From JALORV01 sp035429805 (GTDB lineage Bacteria; Pseudomonadota; Gammaproteobacteria; Burkholderiales; Burkholderiaceae_F), in the NCBI GenBank assembly GCA_035429805.1, contig DAOMFL010000049.1, positions 1 through 27,263 on the forward strand: DNA of 27,263 nt, given 5' to 3'. The position numbers and the translations under genes were made by a program. Positions 25,370 to 27,263 of the stretch are shown here, piece after piece. How positions within the stretch are numbered: the stretch's first letter is position 1; every line of letters starts with the position of its first letter. Under the pieces are notes generated by a model, which saw nothing but the letters and a program-made list of their open reading frames with translations, was not told where the DNA came from and did not search any database.

Positions 25370-26250
25370 GCCGGCGACGCAGGCCGGATCGCCGGTTTCG
25401 TCGCGTACGGGTCAGCGGGGGCGTCACCCTGCAGCACGGCATCGAAGCGCGCCTCGACCGTCGACATGATCTGCGGGTGCGTGAAGACGTAGAAACGGTT
25501 CGCGCGCACCGCGTCGAAGGTCATCGCTGCCACTTCAGCGGCGCTGACGCGCCCGCCGGACACCGCCTTCTCCGAGTTGGCCTGCGCGATCTTCTGCGAT
25601 CGCGTCGGCCCGGCTGCGTTGGAGAGTTCGCCCGGCCGCACGCGGTGCGAATGTGCGATGCCGGTCGGCACGAAGGCCGGATTCAGCACCGTCACGCCGA
25701 TCGTCGACTGCGCGAGCCTGAGGTCGTGGTACAGCGTCTCGGAGAGCGCGACCACAGCATGCTTGGACACGTTGTAGATGCCCATCAGCGGCGCCGTGAG
25801 CCATCCCGCCATCGAAGCAGTGTTGACGATGTGGCCCGGCGTGCCGCGTGTGTTCGCATCGAGCATGCGCGGCACGAAGTGCTGCACACCGTGCACGACC
25901 CCCATCAGGTTCACGCCCAGCACCCACTGCCAGTCCTTGTCCGTGTTCTCCCACAGGTAGCCGCCGCAGGCCACGCCGGCGTTGTTCATCAGCAGGTGCA
26001 CGGCGCCGAACTCGCCGAAAGCGCGGTCGGCAAGCTGCGCGACCTGCCGGCTCGAGGCGACGTCGACCACCTCGGCGATCACCTGCGCACCCGTCGCCTG
26101 CAGTTCCCGCACCGTTTCCTGCAAAGGATCGTGCTGCACATCGGCCAGCACGAGTTTCATGCGGGCCCTGGCCGCCAGCCGCGCGAACTCACGGCCGAGG
26201 CCGCTGCCGGCCCCCGTGATGACGGCGACCTTGTCTTCGAAGTTGTCCAT
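25366..26250 (-). CDS. Short-chain dehydrogenase/reductase (SDR)
   Basis: A classical NAD(P)-dependent SDR of 294 residues. The cofactor motif TGAGSGLG is at 12-19, NNAG at 89-92, and the catalytic set is Ser146, Tyr159 and Lys163 in YNVSK. Asp37 after the second strand (VLADV) suggests NAD(H) preference. The C-terminal extension past 240 (FYVFTHPQIMSTVEARFDAV) is typical of a large uncharacterised SDR group often annotated near lipid or aromatic metabolism genes. Start ATG at 26250; GGGCGG lies just upstream. It overlaps the alpha/beta hydrolase gene, so the two form an operon. Substrate unknown. Confidence 0.92.
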   Translation of the reverse strand: MDNFEDKVAVITGAGSGLGREFARLAARARMKLVLADVQHDPLQETVRELQATGAQVIAEVVDVASSRQVAQLADRAFGEFGAVHLLMNNAGVACGGYLWENTDKDWQWVLGVNLMGVVHGVQHFVPRMLDANTRGTPGHIVNTASMAGWLTAPLMGIYNVSKHAVVALSETLYHDLRLAQSTIGVTVLNPAFVPTGIAHSHRVRPGELSNAAGPTRSQKIAQANSEKAVSGGRVSAAEVAAMTFDAVRANRFYVFTHPQIMSTVEARFDAVLQGDAPADPYATKPAIRPASPA

Positions 26251-26272
26251 GTACCGCCCTGCCCTCCGCTCT

Positions 26273-26293
26273 GGATAGCCTGTGAGGATAGCC
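26273..26293. repeat. Short direct repeat upstream of the SDR gene
   Basis: GGATAGCC occurs twice, at 26273-26280 and 26286-26293, 13 bases apart, in the 198-base gap between the divergent SDR and DUF3014 genes. It could be a tandem activator site, but two copies of eight bases may also be chance. Confidence 0.3.
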
Positions 26294-26448
26294 GACGTGA
26301 CCGTGCCGGCCGGGATCGCGCCAATGAAGAACTCCGCTGAACCTTTCGGATTGCGGACTCCTCCAACACGAATACGGCATCGCCACGCGGCACCGCCTGA
26401 CGCCACCATTCCGTCGCAGACGTACCATCCCCGGCTGGAGGTCCCGAC

Positions 26449-27263
26449 ATGAATCGGCCCGTGTTGTACGTCCTGGCAGGCGCACTGATCGCCGTGGGTG
26501 CGTTTGTCTACTACATCAACCGCCCCACCGAGCCGCAAGCGTCACAGGTCGTCGAAACGCCGGCGCCGCCGCCGGCGCCGGCGCCAGCGCCCGCGGCCCC
26601 GACGATCCGCCACCCGGTGGAGACCCCGCCGCCCGCCGAACCGGGGACCCCGGCTCTGGCGCCGCTCGACCGCTCCGACGAGCACGTGCGCAGCCTGCTG
26701 TTGGGCTGGTTCGGCAAGGACACCGTGATGAGGTTCCTGCAGCTGGACAACTTCATCCGTCATGCCGTGGCAACGGTCGACAACCTCGGGCGCGCGCACG
26801 CCGCTCCCCGGCTGTGGCCCGTCAACCCGACACCGGCGCGCTTTGACGTCGTGCAGCGCGGCGATATCACGGTGGTCTCCCCGGACAACGCGAGCCGCTA
26901 TGCGCCGCTGATCGCCTTTATCGAAAGCATCGACACCGAGCGCGCCGTGGCGCTCTATCGGCGCTGGTACCCGTGGTTCCAGCAGGCCTACGAGGAACTG
27001 GGCTACCCCGGCCGCTACTTCAACGACCGCCTGGTCGACGTCATCGACCTGCTGCTGGCCGCTCCGGTGCCCGCCGAGCCACTGGAAGTGAGGCTCACCG
27101 AAGTCAAGGGACCAGTGCCTTCGACCCAGCCGTGGACGCGCTATGAATTCGCCGATCCGGCTCTCGAGTCCCTGACCGCCGGCCAGAAGATGATGATCCG
27201 CGTCGGTCCGACGCAGCAGCGGAGGCTGCAGCTGAAGCTCACTGAACTCCGTGGCCGGGTCGC
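26449..27263 (+). CDS. DUF3014 domain-containing protein (3' end cut by window edge)
   Basis: A membrane-anchored protein, 271 residues visible, continuing past the window. Residues 5-24 form a single transmembrane segment (VLYVLAGALIAVGAFVYYIN). A Pro/Ala-rich linker spans roughly 37-73. The globular DUF3014 domain begins near DRSDEHVRSLLLGWFGKDTV and includes MRFLQLDNFIRHAVATVDNL, SRYAPLIAFIESID and ALYRRWYPWFQQAYEELGYP. The domain has no established reaction. The start ATG at 26449 has GGAGG eight bases before it. The linker suggests the domain reaches across part of the periplasm. Divergent from the SDR gene. Confidence 0.88.
   Translation, partial: MNRPVLYVLAGALIAVGAFVYYINRPTEPQASQVVETPAPPPAPAPAPAAPTIRHPVETPPPAEPGTPALAPLDRSDEHVRSLLLGWFGKDTVMRFLQLDNFIRHAVATVDNLGRAHAAPRLWPVNPTPARFDVVQRGDITVVSPDNASRYAPLIAFIESIDTERAVALYRRWYPWFQQAYEELGYPGRYFNDRLVDVIDLLLAAPVPAEPLEVRLTEVKGPVPSTQPWTRYEFADPALESLTAGQKMMIRVGPTQQRRLQLKLTELRGRV
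26562..26612 (+). repeat. GC-rich Pro/Ala-coding repeat
   Basis: A run of GCCG/GCC-like triplets encodes alternating Pro and Ala in the linker of the DUF3014 protein. Low-complexity coding sequence of this type is prone to length change. Confidence 0.6.

Overview
The window is a high-GC stretch of bacterial chromosome with dense, mostly single-copy genes. It probably comes from a betaproteobacterium. The best clue is the block mltG-tmk-holB-pilZ-tatD, transcribed leftward and facing a rightward ygfZ-DUF4936-NRDE block. That arrangement, with a non-c-di-GMP PilZ and a DUF4936 protein after ygfZ, is familiar from Betaproteobacteria. The family cannot be fixed from this sequence. I see no rRNA, tRNA, CRISPR array, insertion sequence, integrase or clear horizontally acquired island.

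Layout, left to right. (1) 1-1933: a CbbR-like LysR regulator, cut by the window edge, is divergent from an SbtA-type Na+/bicarbonate symporter gene. (2) 1969-5265: a coniferyl-aldehyde-dehydrogenase-like gene (leftward) is divergent from a CNT/NupC nucleoside transporter gene that overlaps a RimJ-like acetyltransferase gene. (3) 5302-9208: the leftward operon mltG, tmk, holB, pilZ, tatD covers peptidoglycan glycan termination, dTTP synthesis, the replication clamp loader, pilus assembly and a TatD nuclease. (4) 9255-11400: ygfZ, DUF4936 and an NRDE/TANGO2-like gene. (5) 11517-11774: a small, unrecognised, Cys-rich exported protein. (6) 11927-14233: katG with a candidate OxyR box directly abutting a sigma70-like promoter. 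(7) 14343-15620: a periplasmic DsrE-like protein, then a protein that looks like two pieces of a phage-tail or contractile-injection baseplate, with no other tail genes nearby. (8) 15816-18573: an MBOAT O-acyltransferase with an SGNH/AlgJ-like partner 1 nt downstream, probably an acylation cassette for an unknown glycan. (9) 18848-26250: a long leftward run of genes for SDR, alpha/beta hydrolase, M16 peptidase, YbgC-like thioesterase, GNAT, persulfide dioxygenase-rhodanese fusion and VIT1-family transporter, with several overlapping or nearly touching starts. (10) 26449-end: a DUF3014 protein, cut by the window edge.

Most of the window is housekeeping. The parts most worth a second look are the orphan baseplate-like gene, the Cys-rich secreted protein, the LysR/SbtA inorganic-carbon pair without an SbtB neighbour, the isolated MBOAT/SGNH cassette and the katG control region. 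I did not find a convincing entirely new multi-gene system. Functional calls rest on motif recognition by eye, not on database searches.
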